Shown piece after piece: positions 23,701 through 35,304 of a DNA stretch of 64,000 nt. Position 1 is the stretch's first letter. Each line of letters starts with the position of its first letter. The notes under the pieces are model-generated. The model ran no database searches, was not told the origin of the DNA, and saw only the letters and a list, made by a program, of their open reading frames with translations. The stretch spans positions 35,795,126 to 35,859,125 of the forward strand of contig CM058237.1 of the NCBI GenBank assembly GCA_030180135.1, read 5' to 3'. A program made the translations under genes and the position numbers. The stretch is from Orychophragmus violaceus. Taxonomy: Eukaryota > Streptophyta > Magnoliopsida > Brassicales > Brassicaceae.

Positions 23701-24573
23701 AGCTTTACGGTTCTAAAGAAGCTTTAAATCTCTGAAATTACTTCTGCTTTTACCAAATCCCAATTTGCTTATGATAGAAGCTAGCTGAAAAGCCATCATG
23801 TCCGGAAGCCTTATCTGCGTGAATAGAGAGAACATCATCCCTGGTTTCTTTTGGAGATGGTATTCCTATGAGGCTTTCATTCATCTGCTCTGTTACCAAT
23901 CTCCTATGAGATGGGTCTCCTCTCTAGGCATGGGCGTTCGGTTCGGTTAGGGTATTTCGGGTTTCGGGTTTTTCGGTTCTCAACTTTTAAACCCGTTCGG
24001 GTATTTACATGTATCGGGTCGGTTTTGGTTCGGGTATCTTCGGGTTCGGGCCGGGTGAGTAGTCCACAGTAGGAACAGAAATATACCCGAATATATTCGG
24101 GTTTCAAAGTACTTTGGTTATATAGTACCCGAAGTAACCAAACCTGGAAAATTTGTAACCAAACTACCTGAACATAACCAAACTAATTGATTCATAAACA
24201 GAACCTGCAAGTGATTCTTACGAGTTTGAAAATAGCTTAAAACGTCAACAACCATAAAATAGCAACACAAATGTAACACAAGTTAAAATTGCAAACACCA
24301 AAAAATTCAAAATACCAATAAACTTAACATCCATAAGTCTTAAAACCTGAAAATGAAACAAACCGCTTGACATTATCACTAGTTCACTGCCACACGACGT
24401 CCATCACAGACCAAGTCGCCAAAACACCTCGTCACCTCCTATACGATTCATCATAAGTAATGTTGTTAACATTTTGAATTGAAAACAGTATAAAGATTAC
24501 AAGAGATAGAAAACCATACCTAAATGAGTTGTGGACAGCATTCTACTCTTCCTCTTCTTCTTCTAGTGGTTTA

Positions 24574-26866
24574 TCAAACTCTATGAAAATCAAACGTCAA
24601 ATGATGAATGTCAAAACATGAGAGTAGATTGCATGTCAAAACAGGATATATAGTTAGATATTTACCTTTCTTAAGCTTATCCTCATACTCAAATTCTGCT
24701 ATGATCTGCTCCTTTGTCATCATCTTACTTGATTCACACAAACGAAGGTCAGACTTCTTCCACTGTTGTGTACACATGAGAACCTCAACCATATAATGAG
24801 TGAGGCAAATCCTAGATGGTGTGATGATGCGGCCACTAGTGCTGAAAGCACTCTCAGAAGCAACACTGGAAACCTGCATAGCCAGTACATCTTTGGCCAT
24901 TTCTGCTAGGACAGAAAACTTACAACAATTCAATTTCCAATAAGATAGCACATCATACTCCATTCCTTTCATAGTTTTCGGTTTCTCAATAGGTTCTTTT
25001 AAGTATCTTTCCAACTCATCCCTTCCATCTTGATCACTCTCTTCTTCTACCATCTCCTTGTATATGTTGTCCATTCTTTCATAGCCCAAAACATCCGGTT
25101 CTTCAGCAACTTCCACTCTTTCATTAGACATTCGGGGTGCTGTAGGAATATGTTGAGAAGACTGCCCAATTGCAACCTTTTCATACCTTGTTTGATACTC
25201 ATCAAACATCGAACGCAGTGTAGTCATAACAGACTGATGAAGCTCCTTAGCATCCAAACTATCTACTCCATACAATCTTTCAAAACACCGATTAGCAAAT
25301 CCCATCTTCTTCCTATGATCAAAGATTGAAGCTATTACCAACATCTTGTTCAACCCTTTCATCCCATCCCAATATTTGTCAAACTTCATAAACATCCCTT
25401 CTGCCTTTCTCTGAAGATCAAGATCAGGACTCTCACTCAGCTTCATAAGGTTCCTCTCTATTGTCACAATCTCTCCATAACACTTATATGAATTCAAAGT
25501 CTGAGAAGCTGATACAACCAATGTAGAATCATAGAAAAGAATGAGGAACTGGTTCAACCTCTCAGTCGCATTCCAATCAGCAGAAGTAGGCGGTCCTACT
25601 CTTTTTTCCCATTCTCTACCTCCTTAAACCAATCAAGATACAGCTTATCTTGCTCCCTCATTTTGTCAAATGCAAGTTTGTACTGGAGAGCCTTTACCAA
25701 CATAGTATAAGTGGAAAAACTGCCTCTAGTCATCCGTCCTGAAGCAACTTTCAGCTGAAACGATTCTAGTCTAGGAGTTGATGACCTGACATAAGTGATA
25801 GCGTTGCGTATCGCAGTCACACTAGCATCTATATCTGCCAAACCTTCCTTCACGATCATATTTATGATGTGTGCACAGCATCTGACATGCATGTAATCAC
25901 CATTCAACACAAGTGCTTCTGGAGACAAGAGTGAGAACTCATCATGAAACCTCCTAAGAGATGAAGTATTAGTTGTTGCGTTGTCTACAGTTATGCTGAA
26001 CAACTTCTCTATCCCCCATTCAGCCAACCACTCAAGAAGAACCTCTGAAATCATTGTCCCTCTGTGATCGATGACATTCCTGAACCCAATTATGAACTTC
26101 TTCAATCTCCAAAACTCATCCACATAATGCAGAGTGATCACCATATAAATTGCTCCTATTAAGATTAAAAGAAGATTGTTAGACAATTTAATGGAGTATA
26201 GAGATAGTGTTATACATTTTAAATTAGTATAGAGATAGACTGTTAGACTCTTTGCTTGTTCTGGAGGAACAACTCCCGCGGTTCTTTCTTCCTCTGCACA
26301 TATATCTGAACGATGTTCCTTGTACAAGTTCTCCTACTGTGTGGTGTGGGAAGGTTAATCTTGTTGGAGAAGTACTTCCAAGCCTCACTTTCACTAAAAG
26401 AAAGTGGAAGCCCACCAATCACAATCATCTCATCCGTAGCCTCCTTGACGATGTGATCGGAAACTTTTGCATTCTTGCAGTCTCCTTCTTCACTGATAAC
26501 TGCTTGGCTCTTTCCCTTACGCTGACCATATTACCAAGCTTGGTAATGCTTACATATTGCTAAGTGCTTTGTCAAATTCGATGTACATGAGGCTGTTGGA
26601 CACGCAAAAGGCCTATGGCAGTAGTTGCACTTGCATTTGTCACGGTTATCTAAAAACCGGGTGAAATGAGTCCAAGCTGGAGATCTTGTCGGAAGAAACG
26701 TCTTCTTAGTCTTTTTCTGCTTCTTAGCTCTAGAACCAGCATTACTAGCACCATATGATTCCTTGTTTTTTCCTCTAACTTTATCAGTTGGCAACTCTTC
26801 AATGTTCTCCTCTTCCTCTACCTTAACATTAAGGTTTGCTTGAGTTGGTGATGATGATGAATCCAT
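24574..26866 (-). pseudogene. hAT transposase (BED zinc finger type)
   Basis: Starts MDSSSSPTQANLNVKVEEEE at 26866, directly after a CAG acceptor. The BED finger is PAWTHFTRFLDNRDKCKCNY...CTSNLTKHLAIC. The RNase H-like core follows (VITLHYVDEFWRLKKFIIGF, FSITVDNATTNTSSLRRF), then the C-terminal dimerisation region SYWKLNCCKFSVLAEMAKDV and SVASESAFSTSGRIITPSRI. An intron ends with TTAATAG|GAGC near 26162. A stop follows the BED finger (26531). One A appears lost from an A run at about 25600, shifting GKKRVGPP to GKKE-stop. It would cut and paste the element but is broken here. Confidence 0.85.
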
Positions 26867-27934
26867 CTGAAAAAAAATAGCAGAAACACATAACTAGTTA
26901 TAGGCATATAGAATTTCGAAAATCAAGTATATAAGCAACAAACAAGTAAACGCAAGTGCCGCAATCAACGTGCATAAGCAATAAGCAACAAGAAGTAACA
27001 GTGAGTTCAGACATTGATATTACGTCGTCAACAATGGAAAGTATCAACAGATTATTATTCAGACAAGATCCAAAGTGAAGGTCTTTTAGGTTCTAAAATA
27101 TAGGCATATATAATTATACAGGCAACAGAACAAACAGCATCGAGAGCACAAATCAGAGGTGCACGATTATGTGTTTTGTCTCTATCATTAGTTAGTGGGG
27201 GGAAACTAGAAACACAAATATCAGAGTAGCAGTATCTCAAAATAGGATCCTAGAAAATTAAATCTGAAAATGTAAATCAGTAGAGATAATGCAACTGTTT
27301 AATTATAACAAAACCATTTAAAGAAAAATCTGAATAAACATGCCAATTATAAGTTCCAAAACGATAATTCAATCAAAAAAGAGAGGCAAAAACATTAAAC
27401 CTAATGATCATTAATCACTCTTCATCAGGCTTCTTAAAGACATAAGTGGTTCCACACCTTCCACAGCAATGCCTATCAAAGTGACTCGCCATGAACGTTC
27501 CAGGACCACAACTAACCAGAGGAGTAACTTCTGTGTCCAATGGCAGTTTTAAAGCATTTTGAAATGGTGTTTTGGTTGGAAATCAACGTAACAAAATAAT
27601 CTAAAAGACAAGGATATGAAACACTGGAACCAAGAGTCTTAAGCATATCAACATGTATTAACTATCAAAACCATAACTAATTGTTTCAGACAATACACTA
27701 TTATGCATTGTTCGAACAGGTTATACGAGTGTATTATCGCTAACAGACATAAATCGAAGACAATCAGCACAACAATATCCTTTAATTTCTCAGAACAAGT
27801 GGACAAGAAAACTTCTACCATCAACAAAAACGAAAATATCATAAATCAAAAACAAAATCAAAAACCTGTCAGAAACGAAATCGAAAACCTGTCACAAACG
27901 AAATCAAAAACGATGAATCAATGAATAACATTAC
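26867..27934 (-). other. predicted 5'-UTR intron of the hAT transposase gene
   Basis: The donor CGATCTCAG|GTAATG (intron start at 27934) follows a likely noncoding exon at about 27935-28080. The acceptor TTTTTTTTCAG|ATG abuts the start codon at 26866. It contains the captured eS31 fragment; nothing else is recognised. Confidence 0.55.
27415..27516 (-). pseudogene. captured fragment of ubiquitin-eS31 (RPS27a) ribosomal protein gene
   Basis: Minus-strand reading VSCGPGTFMASHFDRHCCGR then CGTTYVFKKPDEE and a stop at 27415-27417. This is nearly the exact C-terminus of plant eS31, made as a ubiquitin fusion (Arabidopsis UBQ5/UBQ6 type), including the zinc-binding cysteines of the small subunit protein. 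Differences I can see from memory include Tyr to Cys, Lys to Arg and Ala to Pro. No ubiquitin part or earlier eS31 sequence is seen. It lies inside the hAT element, within the predicted 5'-UTR intron, in transposase orientation. It is most likely a transduplicated host fragment. Confidence 0.8.
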
Positions 27935-28379
27935 CTGAGATCGATTGAATGATGTCTCAGAGGGAGGAGATAATAAGGTGAATAGATTTTCCAGATTGTA
28001 AAATTTGGGGCTAGGGTTTCTATTTTCGTGTGAGAAGATGGAAGCTGAACAGATTTTTTTTTTGCGTTTTGGTCCCAAATTTTTTTTTTTAATCGTATAA
28101 ATTTACTTTATATTATAAACGTTTATGGTATAATATTAAATGTATATTATAAGCTATATATATATATGTATACAAAAGGTTTGGTTACATTCGGGTATCT
28201 TCGGGTTTCGGGTATAACCCGAACCGAACTGAAACCCGAAAGTATTCAAACATGAAACCCGATCGGGTATTTACTCATACCCGAAGCCGAACCGAACCGG
28301 TTTTTCGGGTCGGGTTCGGTTCGGGTTTTCGGATCCGATTAATGTGCCCAGGACTACTCCTCTCTCTGATGTGAAGAGT

Positions 28380-29469
28380 CCTTGGAAGTATTTAGCTATC
28401 ATGTTTGATATGTCCTCCTCCTCGTATACTACTGTCCTTATTCTCATCTTCCATTACTGTTATTATGTTCATAGCTTGTCTTCCTCTCGTGACTACGTGG
28501 AAATATGATGAGTTTCTGTCTCCGAGTCTTAGCCATATCTTCCTGCTATGTTGCCTCCAGAACTCTTCCTCAGCCTTGTAATCTCTCTTCAGTTTGTCAC
28601 TAATCCTCTGTAATTCAGTCTCTTCACCTCTCGGGTCTGCCATGATCCTCTCCAAATTGTCCTTCTTAATTGCGATTAGTTTCTGATAGTCAACATGCTT
28701 TTCCTTGTTCAAGCTCCTCAATTGTCTCTTGCAGTTTCAATTCTCTTCATCACTGTCGAGTTTCTCCTCTCAGTCGATGCTATCTTGATGACTTTCTTTG
28801 CTTCGTCATTGTTTCTCCAGCTTCGATCATATATGAATAAGGCTCTTCTTTTCTTTCTTGGTGGAGCTAAGAAGGTGATCAATGGCCTATGATCTGAGCT
28901 TTCAAAATTAAGATAAGAGCAATAGCTAAACGAGAATTTTTCATCCCAAGCAACATTCGAAAGAGATATATCCATTCGACAATGTAGAAGGTTTGTCCGT
29001 CTTTTCCCTCTCCACGACAAAAAGTTCCCAGTATGTCGGATATCATACAAGTCACATTCCGATACAAAAGTTCTAAAATCAATATAAGATCCTTTCGTTC
29101 GTTTTGGTCCACCTTCTTTCTCCTCTTCCGAAATGATAACATTAAAGTCTTCAGTAAGAAACCATGATGAATCGTTTAAGCTGTTTTCCTTCGTCACCCT
29201 TTCCCAAATCGCCTTCCGCTTTGCTCTTTCCGGCTCTCCATTCACAAAAGTTGCATGAAATGTTTCTTCTCGATATTTCACTTTTGTCTTGATGAAATTG
29301 TGGTTCTTCTCTAGAATAGTCATCTCTACTTCTTCATCCCAGAGCAAATCTAAACATCCACTTCTCGGGCCGTGTGGAGAGACACAGTTGAGTTCTTAGA
29401 GTTTCTTAACGACAAATTCATCCGTGTTTTTAGTCTCCATGACAGTATTAGGCTTATTTTGACGATTTC
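28380..29469 (-). pseudogene. LINE ORF2: APE-type endonuclease and start of RT region
   Basis: Minus-strand METKNTDEFVVKKL, then an in-frame stop, then PHGPRSGCLDLLW, SSWFLTEDFNVI (usually TGDFN) and the catalytic SDHRPLITFL. The next frame (28721-28392) continues EEEFWRQHSRKIWLRLGDRNSSYFH, the conserved stretch before RT. This enzyme nicks the target for LINE integration. The rest of the N-terminus lies beyond the solo LTR and Sadhu-like insertions, where ISRGSKESI can be read at about 31940-31970. Confidence 0.8.
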
Positions 29470-30927
29470 TGTAACATACGCATACTAGCCCATCTAAAAA
29501 ATTTTGAGAAAAGAAGAGAAAGCCCTGTAGCCAAGCCCAAAAGTCCATTTCCTTTTCCAAAACGCTAGGGTTTTTCAGAGCCCCTCCCTATAAATAATCG
29601 CCTCTTTCTTTAGAAACTTCATTCTTCTTCTTTCCGGCGAAGCTCTGTCGAGATCTGGAGACGTTCAAGGCAGTAGGAAGTACTATTCACGCTACTCTCT
29701 CTTCCAATCTCACCAGGTAAGATCCAGGAACCAGATCTGAGCTTTCAAACACCAAAAACGTTTTCATCTTTTCGTAACTTTCTAAATACCCAAAATCCCG
29801 TGAAACCGAGCACACCACCGTGACCGTCGCGACGAGACGAAGCCGGAGCCGCCGAGCCGACCACGACGCGCCGCCGCACACATCCGCACGCGCCGCCACT
29901 CACCGGGGAGTCACGGGCGCGTAAGATCCAGGCGCGCCGGAGTCCCACACGCCGCCGCCGGAGCCCACGCGCCGCCACCGCCGTTGCCGGAGCCGCCGCC
30001 GCTGTCGCCGGAGAACTGCCGGAGCACCGCCGCCCGCCGCCGATCGCCGCCGCCGGAGCGCCGCCGTTGACCGCCGGAGCGCCGCCGTTGACCGCCGCCG
30101 TCGCCGACTGTTGACCGACCTGTCCGGTTAGCTGGGTTGGTCCGGTCCGATTGCGAATTATGATCCGATATCCGTTCGGGCTAATAGGGCTTCTAAATTA
30201 TCGTTTTGCCCTCTTCTTTGGCTAAGGTGAGGAAAACTGTCGTTTATCTCCCTTACCCTATTTCAATTCCGGACGATAGTCCTAGGTTAATCGCGTCTTT
30301 CCTAGGTAGTGTAAGGATAGTAAGATGTCTGATGTGATTGATTGTGGAACGTAGGACTGCTAGGTTATCGCTGAGCCTGAAAATGTTGTTTGTGTGTGAT
30401 GGATATGATTGGTAGTTGTGGTAGGGCCCCCGAAAGGGTGTTGTGTGGCGGGATGCGTACGGGGTGCGTGTCCCTCGAGAAGGCGTCGGGGGTCTGACGA
30501 ACCCCCAAAAGGAAAAGAAGGATTTTTTGGGCCTACAGGTCGAAGGAAGGGGTCCATGAGTGTTAAAGCACGAGTGGATGTAGATTGCGTGGTGAAGCCT
30601 TCGGGCCTGTTTGCAAGGTGTTATTAGCTTAGGACTTGTGAATCGTAGTTGTGTAGTGTAAGCGGGATCGCGGGCTCCTTAAGCCCGACCTCACTGGGTA
30701 ATTGTGTTTGAAACAATTACTCAGGCCTCTTTCCTTTCCTGTCCCCGTTTTCTTGTAGGTCCGGATGCGGGATCGATATAGTCGAGTGACGTCATTGGTG
30801 ATTTTGAATACGAAAGAGGCGCTTGGGACCTGGAACAAGTTGAGTTGGAGTACCGGTTGGACCGAGTCCGGTTCAACGGACGTCCTAATACCGCGTCTCC
30901 GGTTCGCCGGGAGACACGGGTGTTACA
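29470..30927 (+). mobile_element. GC-rich solo LTR (1458 bp)
   Basis: Perfect TGTAACA...TGTTACA tips and an exact 5-bp TSD ATTTC (29465-29469 and 30928-30932). A TATAAATA box lies at 29589-29596. A strongly GC-rich block at about 29800-30120 is full of GCCGCC and has repeated CGTTGACCGCC. Length and ends resemble the D LTR. There is no internal sequence, so it is a solo LTR in the LINE endonuclease region. ORFs read through it are artefacts of GC-rich sequence. Confidence 0.88.
29589..29596 (+). promoter_or_regulatory. TATA box of the solo LTR
   Basis: TATAAATA about 120 bp into the LTR, followed by a pyrimidine-rich leader. Confidence 0.55.
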
Positions 30928-30932
30928 ATTTC

Positions 30933-31924
30933 TTTTTTTTTTTTTTTTTTCTTAATATTAATTAATATAACCGGCTAAAACCGGTGAATAACCGCGAATT
31001 ACAAAGAATGCGGAACCAGGAGTAAAATTACCAAACCGAATACAAGTTAGAGAATCTAAACCGGGATTAAAGACCGGTTAGGTCAACACGAACCCTTTAG
31101 GTTCTTCTCGCGCCGTCATCTTCATCATCACCGCCGACGGCTATGAGCGGTTGGATTTGCGTCCGCTGCCAGTTACCGTCACGATCCACCGGAGAGCCGA
31201 CCCCGACAACCGATCCAGATACCGGTGGGCCTGATCCCCTCCTCCACACTCTCGGCGACTCCGACTTCATGCGCGCCAATCCCACGGACTTAACCGGTGG
31301 AGAGCTCGCGAAACGAGCTTCCATGGTCGTGTGCTTCACCGGATCTCTCATCTGGTTCGAGATCCATCTCCAAAAAGTCGTCTCAAACTTACCCGACCTC
31401 CGGTTTTGAGGATCCCGGGAAGGCTCGACATGCAGAAAAGGGCCACCTCACCTTAGCGCCTCCATCGATTCCCTCCCTCGTCGCCGCAACCTCACCAAGC
31501 GCCGCCGCGCTTCCTCGACAACTCGCAGCGCTCCCCTCCTAATCTCCTCGGCGACTTCCGCTGCTGTCGGTGGCTACGGACCCGACCCCAGCTAACCCGT
31601 CTCTACATCCTCTCTGCGATGCCGCCGTCCTCTAGCAGCACCCGACGCGATGACTGGAGTACTTCGAACCTAGGCTGTCCACCACGTTCAGCTTCGCCGG
31701 GAGATCAACCTCTCTCACGCTGCCGGAGAAGACAAGCGAGACATCTCCTGCTTCCGCCTCGTCACCACGGCATCTTTGATGCTCTTCAGAACCGGGAGGA
31801 GATCCCCCGCCGCTCCGACGTCGCCGTCGAACCGCCGGAGAGATCTCCGAAAACGAGATCTACTATTTAGGAACTTTCTCTCTCTAGTCTCTGTCTCTCT
31901 CTAGCGCTCTCTAGTGTGTTGTCG
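30933..31924 (-). mobile_element. Sadhu-like non-autonomous retroposon, copy 1
   Basis: A T-run at the left end is an antisense poly(A) tail. A 15-bp TSD GGGTGTTACAATTTC (30918-30932 and 31925-31939) flanks it. The body of about 990 bp is GC-rich, intronless and has no intact ORF. It shares the AACCAGGAGTAAAA block and overall layout with 33092-34112. Size, poly(A) tail and lack of enzymes fit the Sadhu class of Brassicaceae retroposons; the name is by analogy. Confidence 0.65.
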
Positions 31925-31975
31925 GGGTGTTACAATTTCAATACTCTCTTTTGAGCCGCGAGACTTATCTTCTTA

Positions 31976-33076
31976 ATAAATATATTTATCGTGACAAATA
32001 GGAGAAGATATCTTCGACACATACTAGGTCTGTCCCATACGAATCATTGGGAACCGTTTCGATTAAACTAAATTTTCGCACAAATGTTTATGAGTTTTTT
32101 GTTCTTTTTTGGAAAAAAGGTTAAGGAGTTGATCCAAATAAACCAGGTAACATACGATTTTTGCATCAAAGATAGGTAAGTTGGCAGATCTTAAAGCACT
32201 TCCATTGGAGGTTTCTTAATCGGCATCTCACGGTCGATCCTCTAGGGGCATCAAATAATAACCCATGTATAGTATTTTTTATGTGATGTTGATTGAGTTT
32301 GTGCCTAAAAGGAAAGAAGAAGAAAAATGTCCATTTTCTAAAGGTTTTGATTGTTTGATCTTCCAGGGGCTTATATTCTAACTCATTAATAGTTTTGTGA
32401 CGCTGATGGGGTTTATTTTATAGAAAGGTCATCTGTATATGCGGTTTCAGCCTAGTAAATGTGAAGACCACAAGCCCCAAAAAATTACGGACCATTTATT
32501 AATAATGTTTAAACTTTACAGGAATTGTCTGATTTAAGACATGAACCTATAAACTCTAGGGCTTTAGTCAACACGACTACACTGCATTATAAATATTTTT
32601 TTTGTCAATTTCGGCTTACAGATGGTTTTGAGGTCATGAAGAAACGAATTAACAGATGACCCATTCAGTCTTAAGTCTTAAAAGGTAATCTAATTCTAAG
32701 AAATTGATTATACTAGCTAGGTAGACTGTCTAATGAAACTAATTAATTTTCTTTCTCCCTAAACTGAACTACGAAGTTTAAATTTTTTTTTAAGGATCGA
32801 ATATAAATCAATACTATAACTAATTCATGTCAAATATTATATTTAGTTTGATTATGAAATCATTATATTAAGTAGACTGTCAGTTCACATTTCGTGGCAA
32901 AGGTGGACCTAACGCAAATAAGCCTGACTACATAAGATTTTTAAAACCAAGATAAGCAAGTTGGCATGATTTAGTGAGTTGTTCCCACAACCCATTCTCA
33001 CCCATCGAGCGAGATAGCGAAAGAGCAAGGCTGGCCTGCATGCTCGGGATAAAATAAACGAATCAGGTGTATTTTT
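31976..33076. other. unassigned AT-rich stretch
   Basis: No gene or RNA is recognised. Two weak direct repeats are visible: about 32240-32310 against 32350-32410, and about 32140-32175 against 32915-32950. They may be remnants of old insertions. Confidence 0.4.
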
Positions 33077-33091
33077 TTTTTAAACTGAAAC

Positions 33092-34112
33092 TTTTTTTTT
33101 TTTTTTTTTTTTTAATATTATATTTATATATATTAACCGACTGAAATCGGTAACTAAACCGGGGCTACAGACGCAATCGAACCAGGAGTAAAAGAGACAA
33201 AAACCAACGAACAATTAAGAGAATCCCTGAACCAGGATTGAAACCCGGTTAGGGTTGCGGTAGCTTTAGGATCCTTTCCCGGTCTCTTCCCTCGCCGCCG
33301 GCGGATGTGAAACGATCGGAATTGCGGCGCACATCCGAGACTCGTCCTCAGTACGCCGGAGATCCGACCCCGACGCCCGATTCAAAGCCTGGAGGAACCT
33401 GATCCCCTCCTCTCGCTTCCCGACGACTCCGGCGCCCAACCTGCGGAAACCCACGGACTCAACCGGCGAACCTTCGACAAAGCAAAAATCCGTGACCGCC
33501 ACCCTTTCCCGAACCCGCTCCCTGCTCGGAACCTCTCTCCTAACCATCCGCCTTAAACTCACCTTAGATCTGATCTCGGAGGAGCTCGAGAAGCACCATC
33601 AGGCGACGAGCTCACCAAGCCTCGTCTCCGTCAAAGCACCACCTTGCTCCGCAGCGACCTCACCAAGCACAGCCGTGGATCCTCCTCGACATGCGACGCT
33701 TACCCGCCTGACCGACTCGCCGACTTCCGCTGCAGACGAAAGCTCAGAAATCGGACCGCCTCTAACCTCCGCGCCGTCTTGGAAAACCGCAGTCCTCGCA
33801 CGGCCTCCGTTTTGACGTCTTACTGAGAGCTTCGATTAGGACCCGACCCACCGTCGTCTGCTTCGTCGAGAAGATCTTCCCCACCACACGCCTCCAGATC
33901 CAAAGAAAATCAAGGCATCTCCTGGAAGAAATCGCCTTACCGGTAACGATTAAGCCCAAGAACAAACGGAAGACCTCTCGCTAACGCCGACGGAGACCGT
34001 CGGACGCCGGAGAGGCCTTCAAAGCAGAGAAAACCGGTGGCGGCTACTAGGTTAACTTAGAGAGAAAAGAGACGATCGCGTAGAAGACACGCGCGCGCCT
34101 CGGGGTTTTTGA
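33092..34112 (-). mobile_element. Sadhu-like non-autonomous retroposon, copy 2
   Basis: A long T run after 33091 (antisense poly(A)), flanked by TTTTAAACTGAAAC (33078-33091) and TTTTAAACTAAAAC (34113-34126), a TSD with one mismatch. Its start near the tail (AACCGGGGCTACAGACGC, AACCAGGAGTAAAAGAG) is homologous to copy 1. A 98-residue minus-strand frame (33562-33266) resembles nothing I know and is not conserved intact in copy 1. Confidence 0.6.
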
Positions 34113-34308
34113 TTTTAAACTAAAACTTATGTTTTTATTGCTTATTTGATGTATAGTGAGTGTAACTGGATATTTAATGAAATGCGTTTTTGTAATTAAA
34201 AAAATTAATAAAAAAATGTATTGCTTATTATTTATTTTTTTGGTAAGTAAATGATTAATGTTTGAAACAAGCTCAAAAACTATATTACACAAAATAAATA
34301 CAAATTTA
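34113..34308. other. AT-rich spacer
   Basis: No feature is seen between the Sadhu-like copy and the pseudogene. Confidence 0.4.
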
Positions 34309-34717
34309 CAAGAACGGTGAAGATCAGGTATACATCATGCAGATTCACAAATTCCACAGGTGTAGTAAAGTTTATCATTGACATTTCAACAATCCTTTCA
34401 TTTAAACTGGGCTGTACGACAATTCTTAGTAAATCTCATAAATGGAATCTAGTCCTTCTTCACATCACTCTCAGCAGAAGCCTCATCATTCTTTTCCACA
34501 ACGGTCGTCTCAGGCGTGGCTACATGAGAGTCTTGGTCGCCAGTCTCTGTGGCGGCCGAACCGGTCACTTTGACAGTACCAAATTTGGCATACTTGTTCC
34601 AGAACTTGTACTCCCAGTCCTGAAGAGCTTCGAGCTCAAAGAGACCAAGACCAGATATATCCCAAGTCAAGTCTTTCTCCTCAAACGACATTTTCGCAAG
34701 AGCTCGGCTTGCGTCTT
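34309..34717 (-). pseudogene. MSBP1-like pseudogene, 3' half (exon 2 and 3' UTR)
   Basis: Minus-strand MSFEEKDLTWDISGLGLFEL, EALQDWEYKFWNKYAKFGTV and a Glu/Val-rich tail ending SDVKKD match exon 2 of the intact gene at 62658-62994. The match stops at 34717, exactly at the copia LTR. The missing start of the exon is at 61765-61815, 27 kb away. It is a tandem duplicate of the steroid-binding protein gene, disrupted by the retrotransposon. The domain core residues are largely kept, so decay is recent. Confidence 0.9.
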
Positions 34718-35246
34718 TGAATATGTAGCTGAGTCACTTCGTGTATCAGTCAAGAAGTAGCTCAAGGACTGACACACGCAAGCAGAGTGTGGAACGCATC
34801 ATGAAGAGCTTATGGGATGAGTTGGCCGTTATTTGGAGCTGATGTGGACGATCCAAGAAGTATGACTTAGCTGGACATGCATTTTGGAGAGTATCAAAAC
34901 AATATATAATAAAGATTCAAGGGATTCCTAAATCCTAGGGGAGTTAGGATTCTTGTCGCTATCTCTAATAAGATAAGGTTTATCTTTTAGAGGGTTTTCG
35001 GCTAATGGGATTAGCGAGCCTATTGTGTATAAATAGGATAGCTTGCGCTATGTATTAGGTCAAGAGTTTATTGAGCGATTTTATGAGAATTCAAGTGATT
35101 AGGTATAGATCATTGAACTTCAGAGATTAGATTGAGAATAGGTGTTTCTTGTAAGATCACAAAGATCAATCTAATAAAGCAAGTTTTCAGAAAGAACGTG
35201 TGAGTTATTTGCTTTTAGTCTGAAAATGTATGGCCTTGCATTTTCA
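34718..35246 (+). repeat. 5' LTR of the copia element (529 bp)
   Basis: Begins TGAATATGTAGCTGAG and ends TTGCATTTTCA. A TATAAATAG box lies at 35028-35036. The primer-binding site starts two bases downstream. Confidence 0.92.
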
Positions 35247-35248
35247 AT

Positions 35249-35260
35249 TGGTATCAGAGC
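35249..35260 (+). other. primer-binding site (tRNA-Met) of the copia element
   Basis: TGGTATCAGAGC, complementary to the 3' end of initiator tRNA-Met, two bases after the LTR. Confidence 0.9.
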
Positions 35261-35304
35261 TACCACTCGTAGCTTTTAATTCGGGTGAGATCCTGCGGAG
35301 GAAG

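Larger units (their letters stand above)
23925..28356 (-). mobile_element. hAT-type DNA transposon (4432 bp)
   Basis: Exact 8-bp TSD CTCCTCTC (23917-23924 and 28357-28364). Terminal repeats are TAGGCATGGGC and, from the right end reversed, TAGTCCTGGGC. Both subterminal regions carry many CGGGTTCGGGT-type repeats, usual binding sites for hAT transposase. It encodes one minus-strand transposase gene with a noncoding first exon. It is inserted in the LINE between endonuclease and RT. Confidence 0.9.
21051..31975 (-). mobile_element. LINE (L1-type non-LTR retrotransposon), split by later insertions
   Basis: The oligo(T) at 21051 is the antisense poly(A) tail. Reading right to left gives APE endonuclease (about 31970-28720), RT (23650-22800), the post-RT region and RNase H (21350-21099). 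The hAT element, a GC-rich solo LTR and a Sadhu-like retroposon interrupt it, each with its own TSD. Numerous frame breaks show that it is inactive. The 5' boundary near 31975 is approximate, set where the minus-strand reading ISRGSKESIEIVKIS fades. Confidence 0.8.

Noticed and set aside
27055..28078. Short minus-strand ORFs in the right part of the hAT element (other than the eS31 fragment)
   Set aside because: AT-rich, no recognisable domain, and consistent with intron and 5' UTR.
29687..29978. Arg/Ala-rich minus-strand ORFs
   Set aside because: They come from the GC-rich block of a solo LTR and show no family features.
33266..33562. A host gene encoding a 98-residue Arg-rich protein
   Set aside because: It is not conserved in the related copy at 30933-31924 and lies in a poly(A)-tailed retroposon.
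35249..35260. A tRNA gene suggested by tRNA-like sequence here and at 48164-48181
   Set aside because: Only the 3' 12-18 nt are present, immediately beside LTRs, so they are primer-binding sites.
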